DNA of 64,000 nucleotides from Bacteroidota bacterium (GCA_018816945.1 JAHIVC010000070.1:1-64000); one strand, 5' to 3'; positions 20,266 to 30,422 are shown, counted from the first letter of the stretch. Translations and numbers: made by a program. Notes: a model not told the origin generated them from the sequence alone.

Positions 20266-21075
20266 ATGGTTTTACAATATATTACTTGGGATATCGATCC
20301 CGTTTTATTCAACTTGGGCCCATTATCGATCAGATGGTATGGTGCATTATTTTCAGGTTCGTTTTTAATCAGTTATATCTGGCTTATAAAACTTTTTAAA
20401 CAAGAAAAAATACCCGTAAAAATATTGGACGGGCTTACAACAACGATGATCGTTGCTACCATTATCGGTGCACGACTAGGACATTGTTTGTTTTATGAAC
20501 CTGAAATTTATCTTAATAACCCAATCCTGATTTTAAAAATACGGGATGGTGGTTTGGCCAGTCATGGTGCGGCAATAGCGATTGTTATAGGACTTTATCT
20601 TTATGCGCGAAGAACAAAAATCCCAATTCTGTGGTATCTCGACCGTGTTGTAATTTTTACGGCCCTAGCCGGTGCGTTTATTCGCTTTGGAAACCTGATG
20701 AACTCAGAAATATTTGGGACAATAACCAACTTACCATGGGGCTTTTACTTCGTTAAATATTATGATCCTCAAATGGGCTTGGATCCCCGTCATCCAGCAC
20801 AATTATACGAATCAATATCCTATTTATTAATTTTTATCTTCTTATTTAATTACTACAAAAAACGCTTGGGTAAATTTGAAAACGGTCAGCTTTTTGGACT
20901 TTTTTTGATCATGGTTTTTGGAGTACGTTTTTTAATTGAATTCATAAAAATACCGCAAGTCGGGTTTGAAGAGGGAATGGCACTAAACATGGGTCAGCTT
21001 TTAAGTATCCCATTTGTTTTTTTAGGGATTGCTGTAATTGCATTTATCAACAGAAAAACTGTTTCAAAAAAATAG
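20266..21075 (+). CDS. lgt: Prolipoprotein diacylglyceryl transferase
   Basis: Inner-membrane enzyme that transfers diacylglycerol from phosphatidylglycerol to the lipobox cysteine, the first step of lipoprotein maturation. The 269 residues hold about seven membrane helices. Diagnostic segments are SIRWYGALFSGSFL, GGLASHGAA, the Lgt signature FIRFGNLMNSEIFG and HPAQLYESI. It is complete. It is monocistronic, between its own -7 element and a terminator, convergent with the GT117-like gene. Confidence 0.96.
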   Translation: MVLQYITWDIDPVLFNLGPLSIRWYGALFSGSFLISYIWLIKLFKQEKIPVKILDGLTTTMIVATIIGARLGHCLFYEPEIYLNNPILILKIRDGGLASHGAAIAIVIGLYLYARRTKIPILWYLDRVVIFTALAGAFIRFGNLMNSEIFGTITNLPWGFYFVKYYDPQMGLDPRHPAQLYESISYLLIFIFLFNYYKKRLGKFENGQLFGLFLIMVFGVRFLIEFIKIPQVGFEEGMALNMGQLLSIPFVFLGIAVIAFINRKTVSKK

Positions 21076-21097
21076 CCCCTTTTTAGAGGGGCCTATT
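21075..21097. terminator. Bidirectional terminator, lgt / GT117-like gene
   Basis: GCCCCT pairs with AGGGGC around TTTTAG. The stem begins inside the lgt stop codon and ends 8 bases before the convergent gene's stop. A short T-rich tail (TATTCTTTT) follows. Confidence 0.65.
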
Positions 21098-21100
21098 CTT

Positions 21101-24100
21101 TTACAGACGATTTACTCTCTGTTCAAAAACAGCTTCTATTTCCTTAGCATAATCTGCTTGCTTATATTGGGTCGCTATTTGGCTTAATCCCCTTATAAGT
21201 CCCAAAGATTGTTTAATTGCCTCATCGTAGATTACAACACCATTTGGCAGAGAAGTATAATAATCAAATTCCTGAGCAAGCCGATTCACGAGATTTTGCG
21301 ACAGTAATTTAGCTTTCTCAAATTCCCCTCCCAGATAATAGGCATCCAAAAATGAATAAGCACTAAAATCCTGTGGGAATTTACTCATTGGAAATTGTTC
21401 ATAGTATCGATCGATAAGCTTTATAGCCATATCAATTTTGTTCTGAATAACCAGTTCTCTTGTAAGACGTATAAAACTGTTTGTTACGATCCCAGAATTT
21501 CTGGCACTTTCCCGATCTACTGTTACACCCGGTTTATTTAAATTACCCCACTTTGAACCATTCATCAGTTTATCGTAGGTTTTGTCCACCAAAATACCTC
21601 CTAAACTTGGGTTTGGCCTTTCGGCTTTTATCGGCATAAATTTATAAACAACACCATCCTGATGTATGTAATCAGTAGCATTAAAAACATCCTTAACAAC
21701 CATAGGATTTGCAAAATAAACTGATCGTTTCCAATTATTGTTTGCCAGAAAATCTAAAAAGGCCAGATCATTTTTATACAAAGTATTCGAATTAATTTCC
21801 CATTTAATCTCTTTAACAATTAAATGAGCAAGTTCTCTGGGCACGATCCCGTTATCAACACAAGCTGCTGAATCGACCGTTATTTTAACTTTTTTGGTCG
21901 GGAAGAAGTTAACCTTCTCTCTTCCATACATTATTTTTGTCCGCTCATTATCACTTGCAATAAATCTAATTACTTCACTCAGCTCCTGATATTCTTCAAG
22001 TTTCACATCAACATAAGGAACAAAGTCATTGGTTCCTTTCTGGTACTTATCCTTTGTAAGCAACATAGGCAATGGATCAGCTCCATATATTTTTCGTTGC
22101 ATTTGTTCTACATACCAATAACCGGATGAAAGCATATAATTCACTGTCCTCACATCAGTTCTGACGCCTTCTACCTCTTGCGCGTACCAGAGAGGGAATG
22201 TATCATTATCTCCTATGGTATAAAGCACAGCGTTTTTATCACAATGATTCAAATAATTTGAAGCGAAATCGTGTGCTGCATATTTACCCGATCGATCATG
22301 ATCGTCCCATCCTTCACTTGCCATAATTACAGGTACAAGAAGTAAACATAAAGCCGTAACAATAAGCGAATTCATTTTGGCATTTTTAATGAGAACAGCA
22401 GTTTTTTCAACAATCGCCATCACCCCCAAACCAATCCAAATAGCGAATGCATAAAATGAACCCGCGTAGGCGTAATCCCTTTCACGAGGCTGGTGAGGGT
22501 ACTGATTAAGGAAAATAACAATTGCCAAACCAGTCATTAAAAACAGTAAAAACACGACCCATGCATCCTTACTATCACGCTTCACATGGTATATTATCCC
22601 AAAGAAACCAAGAATCAATGGCAGGAAATAAAATTTATTGGTTGCGTCATTTTTAAAAGCATCAGGCAACAATTTCTGGCTGCCAATCCTCAAAGAATCA
22701 ATAAAAGGAATTCCACTGATCCAATTACCCATACGCGAGTCGCCCTGACTTTCCAAATCATTCTGCCGCCCAACAAAATTCCACATAAAGTATCTGATAT
22801 ACATATGCCCAATCTGATATGAAACAAGGTAGTTCAGATTATCGGTAAAAGTTGGCTTTATGATCGTTTTATCATTGACTTTGATCGGTTCACCTTTTAT
22901 GTACTCCTCATATTTTTGAGCATGTTCAGGTTCACGGTTACTCCAAATACGAGGGAAAATAGTTGTGAACCTTGGGTCATAGACGAATTTAAATTTATTT
23001 TTTGCAACAATGTACTTACCGGACTTATCATCCCTGATATAATCTTTCCCGGTCTCCTCAGAGGAAATGACAGGCGCATTGTAGTATGCCCCGTAAAAGA
23101 TGGGCCATTCACCATATTGCTCCCTGTTTAAATATGAAAGCAAACTAATTGCATCTTTAGGGCTATTCTCGTTTATGGGTGTATCCGCATTGGCCCTCAC
23201 TACCAGCATAAAAAATGAAGAATAACCAATCAAGATGAAGGTAAAACCGAGTATCACCGTATTTAGTACATGTTTCTTTTTTCGGATGGTATAATTTATA
23301 CCATAAATTAAAAGTGAAATCACAACAACAAAATAAATGATCGTCCCCGAATTAAATGGCAATCCAATCGAATTCACAAAAAACAATTCGAAAGATGAGG
23401 ATAAACTAACAATCCCGGGAACAATCACATACATAATAGTTGCTAAAATGAGCAGTGAAGCGATTCCGGTAAGAATAAATCCTTTTCGTGTCGATTCAAA
23501 TTTCTTATAATAAAAAACAAAAGCGATGGCAGGAATTGCCAACAAGTTAAGTAAATGGACACCTACAGACAGGCCCATCAGATAAGCAATCAGAATCAAC
23601 CAGCGGTTACTTGACCTAGTTGCCCCATCCTCTTCCCACTTCAAAATGGCCCAGAATACCAAGGCTGTAAAGAAAGAAGACATGGCATAAACCTCACCTT
23701 CAACGGCAGAAAACCAAAATGAATCACTAAAAGTATAAGCCAAGGCACCAACTGCTGCACTTCCTAATATCATATACATTTTGCCTTCGGTCATTTCACC
23801 TTTCTGCAGGGCAATTTTTTTTGCCAGCATAGAGATGCTCCAAAACAGGAATAAAATGGTGAAACTGCTGCTCAACGCCGACATGATATTGATCATCAAT
23901 GCAACCTTGCTTACATCACCAAAAGCGAAAAGGGAGAAAAACCGACCTAGTAACTGAAATAAGGGAGCTCCAGGAGGGTGACCAACTTGTAATTTAAACG
24001 CAGTTGCAATATATTCACCACAATCCCACCAACTAGCTGTTGGTTCAACGGTTAACATATATACGAGTGTTGCAATAGCAAATATCGCCCACCCGGTTAT

Positions 24101-24127
24101 GTTATTGATTTTACGGTAGCTTATCAT
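21101..24127 (-). CDS. DUF2723 (GT117-like) membrane glycosyltransferase
   Basis: Large polytopic inner-membrane protein of 1008 residues. The N-terminal half has about a dozen helices with the family's acidic loop (EPTASWWDCGEYIATAFKLQ), followed by GHPPGAPLFQLLGR. QYPHQPRERDYAYAGSFYAF and YTIGDNDTFPLWYAQ fall in the middle, then a soluble C-terminal part with helical repeats (about 850-1000). DUF2723 proteins resemble protein O-mannosyltransferases and are tied to protein O-glycosylation in Bacteroidota; donor and acceptor are unknown here. It is single-gene, convergent with lgt. Confidence 0.85.
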   Translation of the reverse strand: MISYRKINNITGWAIFAIATLVYMLTVEPTASWWDCGEYIATAFKLQVGHPPGAPLFQLLGRFFSLFAFGDVSKVALMINIMSALSSSFTILFLFWSISMLAKKIALQKGEMTEGKMYMILGSAAVGALAYTFSDSFWFSAVEGEVYAMSSFFTALVFWAILKWEEDGATRSSNRWLILIAYLMGLSVGVHLLNLLAIPAIAFVFYYKKFESTRKGFILTGIASLLILATIMYVIVPGIVSLSSSFELFFVNSIGLPFNSGTIIYFVVVISLLIYGINYTIRKKKHVLNTVILGFTFILIGYSSFFMLVVRANADTPINENSPKDAISLLSYLNREQYGEWPIFYGAYYNAPVISSEETGKDYIRDDKSGKYIVAKNKFKFVYDPRFTTIFPRIWSNREPEHAQKYEEYIKGEPIKVNDKTIIKPTFTDNLNYLVSYQIGHMYIRYFMWNFVGRQNDLESQGDSRMGNWISGIPFIDSLRIGSQKLLPDAFKNDATNKFYFLPLILGFFGIIYHVKRDSKDAWVVFLLFLMTGLAIVIFLNQYPHQPRERDYAYAGSFYAFAIWIGLGVMAIVEKTAVLIKNAKMNSLIVTALCLLLVPVIMASEGWDDHDRSGKYAAHDFASNYLNHCDKNAVLYTIGDNDTFPLWYAQEVEGVRTDVRTVNYMLSSGYWYVEQMQRKIYGADPLPMLLTKDKYQKGTNDFVPYVDVKLEEYQELSEVIRFIASDNERTKIMYGREKVNFFPTKKVKITVDSAACVDNGIVPRELAHLIVKEIKWEINSNTLYKNDLAFLDFLANNNWKRSVYFANPMVVKDVFNATDYIHQDGVVYKFMPIKAERPNPSLGGILVDKTYDKLMNGSKWGNLNKPGVTVDRESARNSGIVTNSFIRLTRELVIQNKIDMAIKLIDRYYEQFPMSKFPQDFSAYSFLDAYYLGGEFEKAKLLSQNLVNRLAQEFDYYTSLPNGVVIYDEAIKQSLGLIRGLSQIATQYKQADYAKEIEAVFEQRVNRL

Positions 24128-24293
24128 CGGTCAAATATTAAAGGTTGATTGATTTTTTATTTAAGCGAAAGTAGGAATTTTGGTTCATACTATAATTCTT
24201 TAATTAACAATAATTAACTTTTTTGTTGATAATCATACGTTAAACACACCAAACTCAGCAAATAAAGTAGGGTTCAAATTTTTAAAAAAAACA

Positions 24294-24323
24294 TTTGTAA
24301 TAATAAAATATTTTCTAATTTTG
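24294..24323 (+). promoter_or_regulatory. Promoter of tRNA-Gln
   Basis: TTTG (24294-24297), an 18-base spacer and TAATTTTG (24316-24323) are a close match to the phylum's promoter form. Transcription would start about 20 bases before the tRNA. Confidence 0.65.
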
Positions 24324-24350
24324 CAGCCTTATTGAATCACATATATAGTT

Positions 24351-24423
24351 TGTCCGATGGTGTAACTGGCAACACGTCTGATTTTGGTTCAGAAGAGTCC
24401 AGGTTCGAGCCCTGGTCGGACAA
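24351..24423 (+). tRNA. tRNA-Gln (anticodon TTG)
   Basis: A complete cloverleaf: acceptor TGTCCGA/TCGGACA, D arm GTGT/ACAC, anticodon stem TCTGA/TCAGA with loop TTTTGGT (anticodon TTG at 24384-24386), T arm CCAGG/CCTGG with loop TTCGAGC. The discriminator is A and the CCA end is not encoded. It reads CAA and, by wobble, CAG codons. Confidence 0.97.
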
Positions 24424-24577
24424 CAAAATTAAGGCCCATAATTCATTTTGTGGGCTTTGTTTTTTAAAAAAATTGAGGGCGAGAAGTCTATCCCGAAGAG
24501 CAAAGCGATGTCGGGAAGCCCTGGTCGGACAACAAAATTAAGGCCCATAATTCATTTTGTGGGCCTTGTTTTTTAAA
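24408..24577 (+). repeat. Duplicated tRNA 3' end plus terminator (two 61-bp copies)
   Basis: Bases 24408-24468 (last 16 bases of the tRNA, tail and terminator hairpin) recur at 24517-24577 with one change (T to C). The 48 bases between them contain TCCCGA...TCGGGA, like the third stem of the dispersed repeat. The second copy is not a functional tRNA because it lacks the first 57 bases. Confidence 0.9.
24432..24465 (+). terminator. Terminator of tRNA-Gln
   Basis: GGCCCA pairs with TGGGCT around an AT-rich loop, followed by TTGTTTTTT. A second copy of the same hairpin lies at 24541-24574. Between that and the rimP promoter (24578-24742) no gene or clear signal was seen. Confidence 0.75.
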
Positions 24578-24742
24578 GATTTATATGTTTACCGTGAGAA
24601 GTTTTCCGATCAGATCAGAAATGGAGGGGATCGTGAGTTGGTCAACACGACTAAAAAACCGTTCATAAACCATAGAATTTTATTTTTACGGAAATATCAT
24701 GACTGTTATTCTAGAATAATTGAATTTCAAAAAAAGCAAATG

Positions 24743-24772
24743 TTGAATTTATAATATATTTTTGTATCTTTG
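24743..24772 (+). promoter_or_regulatory. Promoter of rimP-nusA-infB
   Basis: TTG (24743-24745), a 19-base spacer and TATCTTTG (24765-24772). The predicted start is near 24778, giving a leader of about 57 bases. Confidence 0.65.
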
Positions 24773-24801
24773 CCCCGGAATTAAAGACAAGATTTGATAA
24801 T

Positions 24802-24826
24802 GAGGGGGCAAATGTCCCCTCTTTTT
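24802..24826 (+). promoter_or_regulatory. Terminator-like hairpin in the rimP leader
   Basis: GAGGGG pairs with CCCCTC around an 8-nt loop (GCAAATGT) and is followed at once by TTTTT, only 8 bases before the rimP ATG. It has the form of a rho-independent terminator inside the leader of the operon that encodes NusA. It could act as an attenuator or as a translational control structure. Confidence 0.6.
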
Positions 24827-24834
24827 ATACAAAA

Positions 24835-25287
24835 ATGATCGATAAACAATTAATAATTAAACTGGCTGAAAGCGAGCTGAAAGGAACAGATAAATTTCTG
24901 GTTAACGTTGCTGTTAATCCCGGAAATAAAATTTTTGTGATTTTGGATGGCGATTCCTCGATTAGTATCGATGATTGTATTGAAGTTAGCAGGTTTATCG
25001 AATCTAGTCTGGACCGTGAAGTTGAAGACTTTGAGCTTAGTGTATCATCGGCAGGGCTTGATCAACCGCTTAAGCTGATCCGTCAATATAAAAAGTACAC
25101 GAACAAAGAAATATCAGTGTTAACAGGGGAAGGGGTTAAATATCAAGGTATTCTGACCGGAATACTTGATGATCGAATTCAACTGTATATCCCTGAAAAT
25201 AAAAAGAAAAAAACCAAAGAACAAAATATTGAGATTTTATTTAGTGACATCAAAGAAACTAAAGCAATTATTTCATTTAAAAAGTAA
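24835..25287 (+). CDS. rimP: Ribosome maturation factor RimP
   Basis: Assists 30S subunit maturation. The 150 residues show the N-terminal alpha/beta domain (LLIKLAESELKGTDKFLV-like start, FVILDGDSSISIDDCIEVSR, FELSVSSAGLDQPLK) and the C-terminal SH3-like domain (YQGILTGILDDRIQLYIP). It is cytoplasmic. It is the first gene of the classical rimP-nusA-infB operon, 17 bases before nusA, behind a leader hairpin. Confidence 0.93.
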   Translation: MIDKQLIIKLAESELKGTDKFLVNVAVNPGNKIFVILDGDSSISIDDCIEVSRFIESSLDREVEDFELSVSSAGLDQPLKLIRQYKKYTNKEISVLTGEGVKYQGILTGILDDRIQLYIPENKKKKTKEQNIEILFSDIKETKAIISFKK

Positions 25288-25304
25288 TGCAATAAATTAG
25301 AGCA

Positions 25305-26540
25305 ATGGAACACATTAATTTAGTTGAAACTTTTTCGGAGTTTAAGGAATTTAAGAATATCGATCGTGAAACCATGATGCGTATCATTGAGGATATTTTT
25401 AGGCATATGCTGGCCAAACGATTTGGCAGTGATGAAAATTTCGATATTATCGTAAATATCGATAAAGGAGATTTGGAAATCTGGAGAAACCGGGAAATTG
25501 TTGAAGATAATGACGTAGAGGATGAGAACACTCAAATTGCACTCTCCGACGCTATAAAAATTGAACCCGATTTTGAAGTTGGAGAAGAAGTTTCGGAAGA
25601 GATGAAACTTGCGGACTTTGGAAGAAGAGAAATCCTAACCATTCGACAAAACCTGATCTCAAAAATTCAGGAGTACGAAAAAGACAATATATACAGGATT
25701 TATAAAGATAAAATTGGTGAAATTGTTACCGGTGAAGTATATCAGGTTTGGAAGAAAGAAGTCTTGATACTGGATGATGAATATATTGAATTGCTTTTAC
25801 CTAAATCAGAACAAATTCCTTCCGATTTTTATCGTAAGGGCGACAATATTCGTGCGGTAGTTTCAAGAGTTGAAATGAAGAATAACAGTCCGGTTATTAT
25901 TTTATCACGGACTTCTCCAATATTTTTGGAGCGACTTTTTGAAGCTGAAGTACCTGAAGTATTTGACGGATTAATTACCATCAAAAAAATTGTTCGTGTA
26001 CCCGGCGAAAGAGCTAAGATTGCCGTTGAATCTTATGACGACAGAATAGATCCCGTTGGAGCTTGCGTAGGAATGAAAGGTTCACGTATTCATGGAATTG
26101 TAAGGGAACTAAAAAATGAAAACATCGATGTTATCAATTTCACCAACAATCCCAGTTTATACATTACCCGAGCTTTAAGTCCTGCCAAAATGACCTCAAT
26201 AAAAATTGATGAGGCAAATAAACGCGCCGAAGTCTACATGAAACCCGATCAGGTTTCTCTAGCCATTGGGAAAGGCGGGTTTAATATAAAATTAGCCGGT
26301 AAACTCACCGGTTATGAAATTGATGTTTATCGCGACACTGATACTGACAATGAAGATGTTGATATTCAAGAATTTTCTGATGAAATCGATCAGTGGATTA
26401 TCGATGAATTAAAAAGCATTGGATGTGATACGGCAAAAAGTGTTTTGGACATCTCAGTTGAAGATCTGGTAACAAGAACAGATTTAGAAATCGAAACCAT
26501 TAATGAAGTGGTTCGCATAATAAGAGCTGAATTTGAATAA
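25305..26540 (+). CDS. nusA: Transcription termination/antitermination factor NusA
   Basis: RNA polymerase-associated factor controlling pausing, termination and antitermination. The 411 residues run: N-terminal RNAP-binding domain (about 1-125), S1 domain (about 130-200, GEIVTGEVYQVWKKEVLI), and two KH domains (GACVGMKGSRIHGIVRELKNE and SLAIGKGGFNIKLAGKLTG). A short acidic C-terminal part follows, without the long repeats seen in proteobacteria. It is complete. In the best-studied bacteria NusA feeds back on its own operon, which fits with the hairpin before rimP. Confidence 0.95.
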   Translation: MEHINLVETFSEFKEFKNIDRETMMRIIEDIFRHMLAKRFGSDENFDIIVNIDKGDLEIWRNREIVEDNDVEDENTQIALSDAIKIEPDFEVGEEVSEEMKLADFGRREILTIRQNLISKIQEYEKDNIYRIYKDKIGEIVTGEVYQVWKKEVLILDDEYIELLLPKSEQIPSDFYRKGDNIRAVVSRVEMKNNSPVIILSRTSPIFLERLFEAEVPEVFDGLITIKKIVRVPGERAKIAVESYDDRIDPVGACVGMKGSRIHGIVRELKNENIDVINFTNNPSLYITRALSPAKMTSIKIDEANKRAEVYMKPDQVSLAIGKGGFNIKLAGKLTGYEIDVYRDTDTDNEDVDIQEFSDEIDQWIIDELKSIGCDTAKSVLDISVEDLVTRTDLEIETINEVVRIIRAEFE

Positions 26541-26603
26541 AAATATTAAATTTATTGACTTTTTCAACATTCAAAATCAGAGAAATACCAATTAGTAAGG
26601 AGT

Positions 26604-29600
26604 ATGGAAGAGAATATAATGACAACAAGATTAAGTAAAGCAGCAAGAGAATTTAACGTTGGGATTTCTACCATCGTGGATTTTCTTTCTAAAAAGGGCC
26701 ATGAAGTTGATGCCAATCCAAACACGAAGATTTCGGCTGAAGCTTATGCTATTCTTGTTCAGGAATTCCAATCAGAAAAGCATGTAAAGGAAGAATCCAA
26801 AAAAATTGGACTAGAATATACTCAACATGAAACGATTACGATTGAAAACAAAAAAGCTCCGGTTGTTGCAGATGTCGATGAAGAGGATGAAGAAGAAAAA
26901 ATAATTATTAAAACGACAATGTTACCTCATGTTGAGCCTATAAAAGAAAAAATAGTCTCTCCTCCTCCTGTTGTTGAAAAAGAAATCCCTCTTGTTAAAC
27001 CTATAGAGCCTATTACTGAAGAAAAAGTAAAAAAAGAAGAACCAAAAAAAGAAGAACCAACAATTACAGAAGCTAAAGTTGAGGTAAAAATTGAACCTGA
27101 AATTGAACAGGATGAAACCGGTGAGAATGAATTGAAAATTCTTGGTCGAATTGATTTGGATTCCATAAATTCAAGAACAAAGCCCAGAAGAAAAACCAAA
27201 GAAGAAAAAGCAAAAGAGTCTGAAGAAAAAACCTTGGCCCGCGAAAAAGCGAAAGTTGGGTCGAAAGTAAAAAGGGACGAAGACAAGAAAGAAAAACAAG
27301 AATTAGTTGCGCCTAAAGTACAAGAACCTCTTGAAAATAAGAAGACCGTAATTGAACCTATTGTTAAAAAAGAAGAAAAACATAAAGAGCCTGTTATTGA
27401 GAAAGATGCTCCGATTGATAATTTTTTGCCGACTGAATTCTCAAAATTGGTTGGTCCGAAAATATTAGATAAAATCATATTACCTGATGTTAAAAAACCT
27501 GTTGCTTCATCAAAACAGGCCAAAATAGAGCCAAAAAAGAAAAGAAAGAGAATAAAAAAACAAGCTCCTTATAATCCTGCGGATAAAGATAAGGATCATG
27601 ATAAAACATCTGGTCCACAAAGACCTTACGGTGGTGGTCAAGCGGGGCAAACTAGTCAATCAGGGCAAAAACCCGGACATGCCGGATCACAAAAAAATCA
27701 AAAAAGTGGAGGGTTCAAACCGAATATCAAACATGAACCTACACCCGAAGAAATTGAAAAACAAATAAAAGATACCTTGGCGCGCTTAAGTTCGCCCGGT
27801 AAATCGAAGGCTTCGAAACATCGACGACAAAAACGGGATACCTTTAGCCAACACCTTCAGGATCAATTAAAACAACAGGAAGATGATAAGAAGATTATCA
27901 AGGTAACCGAGTTTGTAACAGCAAATGAATTAGGGACCATGATGAATGTTCCTGTCAATAACATCATTTCTACTTGTATGTCACTTGGTATTTTTCTTTC
28001 AATTAACCAAAGATTAGATGCTGAAACATTATCGCTTGTAGCTGAAGAATTTGGTTATGATGTTGAATTTGTGAGTGTTGACGTACAGGAAGCCATTCAT
28101 GATTCGGAAGAAGAGGATGATCCTGCCAGCCTGGTTGACAGATCGCCTATCGTTACGGTAATGGGCCATGTTGACCATGGAAAAACACTTTTACTTGATT
28201 ATATCCGAAAAGCCAACGTAATTGCCGGGGAAGCCGGGGGAATCACCCAACATATTGGTGCTTATGAAGTAACCCTTGAAAATGGGAAAAATATTACATT
28301 TTTGGATACACCCGGTCATGAAGCGTTTACTGCAATGCGTGCCCGTGGAGCAAAAGTAACTGATGTCGCAATTGTAATAATTGCAGCTGATGATAATGTA
28401 ATGCCTCAAACAAAGGAAGCCATAAACCATGCCCTTGCTGCCGGTGTTCCGATTGTTTTTGCCATCAATAAGATTGACAAACCTACTGCCAATCCGGAAA
28501 AGATTAAAGAAGAGTTATCTCAAATGAACATTCTTGTTGAAGATTGGGGTGGCAAATATCAGTGTCAGGAAATATCTGCAAAACAAGGAATAAATATTGA
28601 TCAGTTACTTGAAAAAGTATTATTGGAAGCCGAATTGCTTGAGCTTAAAGGGAATCCCAACAAGGGAGCCGTTGGAACCGTAATCGAATCATCGCTTGAT
28701 AAGGGCCGAGGTTATGTAGCCAAAATATTAATACAAAACGGAACCATAAAAATTGGGGATTACATTCTAGCCGGAGGAACATCAGGTAAAGTTAAAGCGA
28801 TGTACAATGAAAGAAACCAATTGGTAAAATCAGCCGGTCCATCTGTACCTGTACTTTTACTCGGTTTAAGTGGGGCACCTCAAGCCGGAGATGGTTTTAA
28901 TGTGATGAGGGATGAAAAAGAAGCTAAAGCCATTGCCAATAAACGAACTCAATTACAGAGAGAACAGGGCATCCGTACACAAAAACACATCACACTCGAT
29001 GAAATTGGCCGACGAATTGCCATTGGTGATTTCAAGGAATTAAATGTTATTGTTAAAGGTGATGTTGACGGATCTGTTGAAGCATTGTCCGACTCATTAA
29101 TAAAACTTGGAACTGAAGAAGTTCAGGTAAATATCATTCATAAATCGGTAGGCGCAATTACCGAATCAGATGTTCTGCTTGCATCGGCCTCCGATGCCGT
29201 AATTATCGGGTTCCAGGTTCGACCTTCAATGAGTGCCAGAAAACTTGCCGAAGCTGAACAAATTGACATCAGACTTTATTCAATCATATACCAGGCTATC
29301 GATGAGCTTAAATCAGCTATCGAAGGGATGCTATCGCCGGATATTGAAGAAAAAATTGTTTGCAATATCGAAGTACGCGATGTATTCAAGGTTACAAAAG
29401 TTGGTACAGTTGCAGGTTGTCTGGTTCTGGATGGCAAGGTAAACAGAAACACTCAGGTTCGGGTCATTCGTGATGGGATAGTAGTATATACAGGAGGATT
29501 GGGATCACTGAAACGATTTAAAGATGATGTGAAAGAAGTTCAATCGGGATATGAATGCGGACTGAACATCGATAATTTCAATGATATTAAAATTGGGGAT

Positions 29601-29645
29601 ATTATCGAAGGTTACGAGCAAATAGAAGTAAAGAGGAAATTATAA
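26604..29645 (+). CDS. infB: Translation initiation factor IF-2
   Basis: GTPase that places initiator tRNA on the 30S subunit. The 1013 residues have an N-terminal IF2N-like start ([20 protein letters not shown]), a long low-complexity Lys/Glu/Pro-rich linker (about 70-400), a second IF2N (near 440), the G domain with GHVDHGKT near 520, DTPGHE and NKID, and domains II-IV to the C-terminus. ATG 26604 has AAGGAG only one base upstream. The family start more often matches Met6 (ATG 26619, MTTRLSK), which would put the site 16 bases away, so the start is uncertain by five residues. Its terminator lies in the repeat that follows. Confidence 0.96.
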   Translation: MEENIMTTRLSKAAREFNVGISTIVDFLSKKGHEVDANPNTKISAEAYAILVQEFQSEKHVKEESKKIGLEYTQHETITIENKKAPVVADVDEEDEEEKIIIKTTMLPHVEPIKEKIVSPPPVVEKEIPLVKPIEPITEEKVKKEEPKKEEPTITEAKVEVKIEPEIEQDETGENELKILGRIDLDSINSRTKPRRKTKEEKAKESEEKTLAREKAKVGSKVKRDEDKKEKQELVAPKVQEPLENKKTVIEPIVKKEEKHKEPVIEKDAPIDNFLPTEFSKLVGPKILDKIILPDVKKPVASSKQAKIEPKKKRKRIKKQAPYNPADKDKDHDKTSGPQRPYGGGQAGQTSQSGQKPGHAGSQKNQKSGGFKPNIKHEPTPEEIEKQIKDTLARLSSPGKSKASKHRRQKRDTFSQHLQDQLKQQEDDKKIIKVTEFVTANELGTMMNVPVNNIISTCMSLGIFLSINQRLDAETLSLVAEEFGYDVEFVSVDVQEAIHDSEEEDDPASLVDRSPIVTVMGHVDHGKTLLLDYIRKANVIAGEAGGITQHIGAYEVTLENGKNITFLDTPGHEAFTAMRARGAKVTDVAIVIIAADDNVMPQTKEAINHALAAGVPIVFAINKIDKPTANPEKIKEELSQMNILVEDWGGKYQCQEISAKQGINIDQLLEKVLLEAELLELKGNPNKGAVGTVIESSLDKGRGYVAKILIQNGTIKIGDYILAGGTSGKVKAMYNERNQLVKSAGPSVPVLLLGLSGAPQAGDGFNVMRDEKEAKAIANKRTQLQREQGIRTQKHITLDEIGRRIAIGDFKELNVIVKGDVDGSVEALSDSLIKLGTEEVQVNIIHKSVGAITESDVLLASASDAVIIGFQVRPSMSARKLAEAEQIDIRLYSIIYQAIDELKSAIEGMLSPDIEEKIVCNIEVRDVFKVTKVGTVAGCLVLDGKVNRNTQVRVIRDGIVVYTGGLGSLKRFKDDVKEVQSGYECGLNIDNFNDIKIGDIIEGYEQIEVKRKL

Positions 29646-29646
29646 A

Positions 29647-29839
29647 ATCTATAAATATTTGATGCCTCCGGCATCCTTTTTAATACATTTGTTTTCAATA
29701 TTATACTTTATTATTAATGCGCAGTTTCATTAATTCTTTTGATAATATTGGCTACGGGTTGAAGAAACCAAAATCCTGTTCAGTATCGGGTTATCTTTCT
29801 CCTTTAGCCAATCGTAAATTTTTTATGTGAAATCCCGTT
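29647..29839 (+). repeat. 193-bp direct repeat, left copy (contains the infB terminator)
   Basis: It begins one base after the infB stop and is about 94% identical to 30423-30614. It opens with GATGCC-TCC-GGCATC followed by CTTTTT, a terminator for infB, and carries a 37-codon open frame (29717-29830). Strand is nominal. Confidence 0.9.
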
Positions 29840-29840
29840 T

Positions 29841-30305
29841 TCAATCATCAATCCATTCGAATAAATATTCATTTTTAAAATCGATCTCATAAGCTTTTAG
29901 AAAATCTAAATACTCATCCCTAAAAGACTTTTTTTTGTGATGTTCTTTTTGCTTATCAATATATTTAATAACATCCGTAAGCTGTGAATGGCTATAGGAA
30001 AATGCGCCAAAACCTTCTTGCCATTGAAATTTATAAGGGGTGAATTTCTTTTCTTTTATGAAAGCATTTGACGATTTCTTTATTTCCCGAACCAAATCGG
30101 ACAAACAACAGGTAGGTTTCATGCCGATAAAAAAATGGATATGGGTTGATATACCGTTTATAGCCAACATCTTTTGCCCTTTGTTTTGCACAATGCCGGT
30201 AATATATTTGTAAAGTTCTTCTTCCCAGGTAGATTGAATGAGAGCGTTGCGGTTTTGAACAGCAAAAACAGTTTGGATATAAATTTGAGAATAGGTATCA
30301 GCCAT
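29841..30305 (-). CDS. tnpA: IS200/REP-associated Y1 (HUH) transposase
   Basis: Single-strand DNA transposase of the Y1_Tnp family, 154 residues. The HUH motif is His55-x-His57 (STHIHFFIG) and the catalytic tyrosine is Tyr115 in VIKYIDKQKEHH. It is full length with an intact frame, so it could be active. It lacks a TnpB neighbour. Two perfect short palindromes lie within 100 bases of its start, which resembles REP-associated tyrosine transposases that act on palindromes. It may instead be an ordinary IS200 relative. Confidence 0.9.
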   Translation of the reverse strand: MADTYSQIYIQTVFAVQNRNALIQSTWEEELYKYITGIVQNKGQKMLAINGISTHIHFFIGMKPTCCLSDLVREIKKSSNAFIKEKKFTPYKFQWQEGFGAFSYSHSQLTDVIKYIDKQKEHHKKKSFRDEYLDFLKAYEIDFKNEYLFEWIDD

Positions 30306-30331
30306 AAAATTAAGTTTGATAGTTTGATTTT

Positions 30332-30400
30332 AATCCCGGAGGGATTGCATGTTTATAGAAAGGGTTAATAATAGAAAAGATACGACCCCTGCCGGGGTCG
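30332..30400. repeat. REP-like palindromes beside tnpA
   Basis: AATCCC-GGA-GGGATT (30332-30346) and CGACCCC-TGCC-GGGGTCG (30383-30400) are perfect hairpins in the region before the tnpA start. They are candidates for sites recognised by the transposase. The rest of 30306-30422 shows nothing else. Confidence 0.65.
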
Positions 30401-30422
30401 CATTAATCCCGAACATTTGATC

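Noticed and set aside
24332-24541. 69-codon frame across tRNA-Gln
   Set aside because: It reads through the tRNA and its duplicated tail; no coding signal.
24769-24812. Antiterminator pairing TTTGCCCC (24769-24776) with GGGGCAAA (24805-24812) in the rimP leader
   Set aside because: The first segment overlaps the -7 promoter box and should not be present in the RNA.
26927-27523. 198-codon antisense frame inside infB
   Set aside because: It is a mirror of the low-complexity Lys/Glu/Pro linker of IF-2; its Ser/Phe-rich composition is an artefact.
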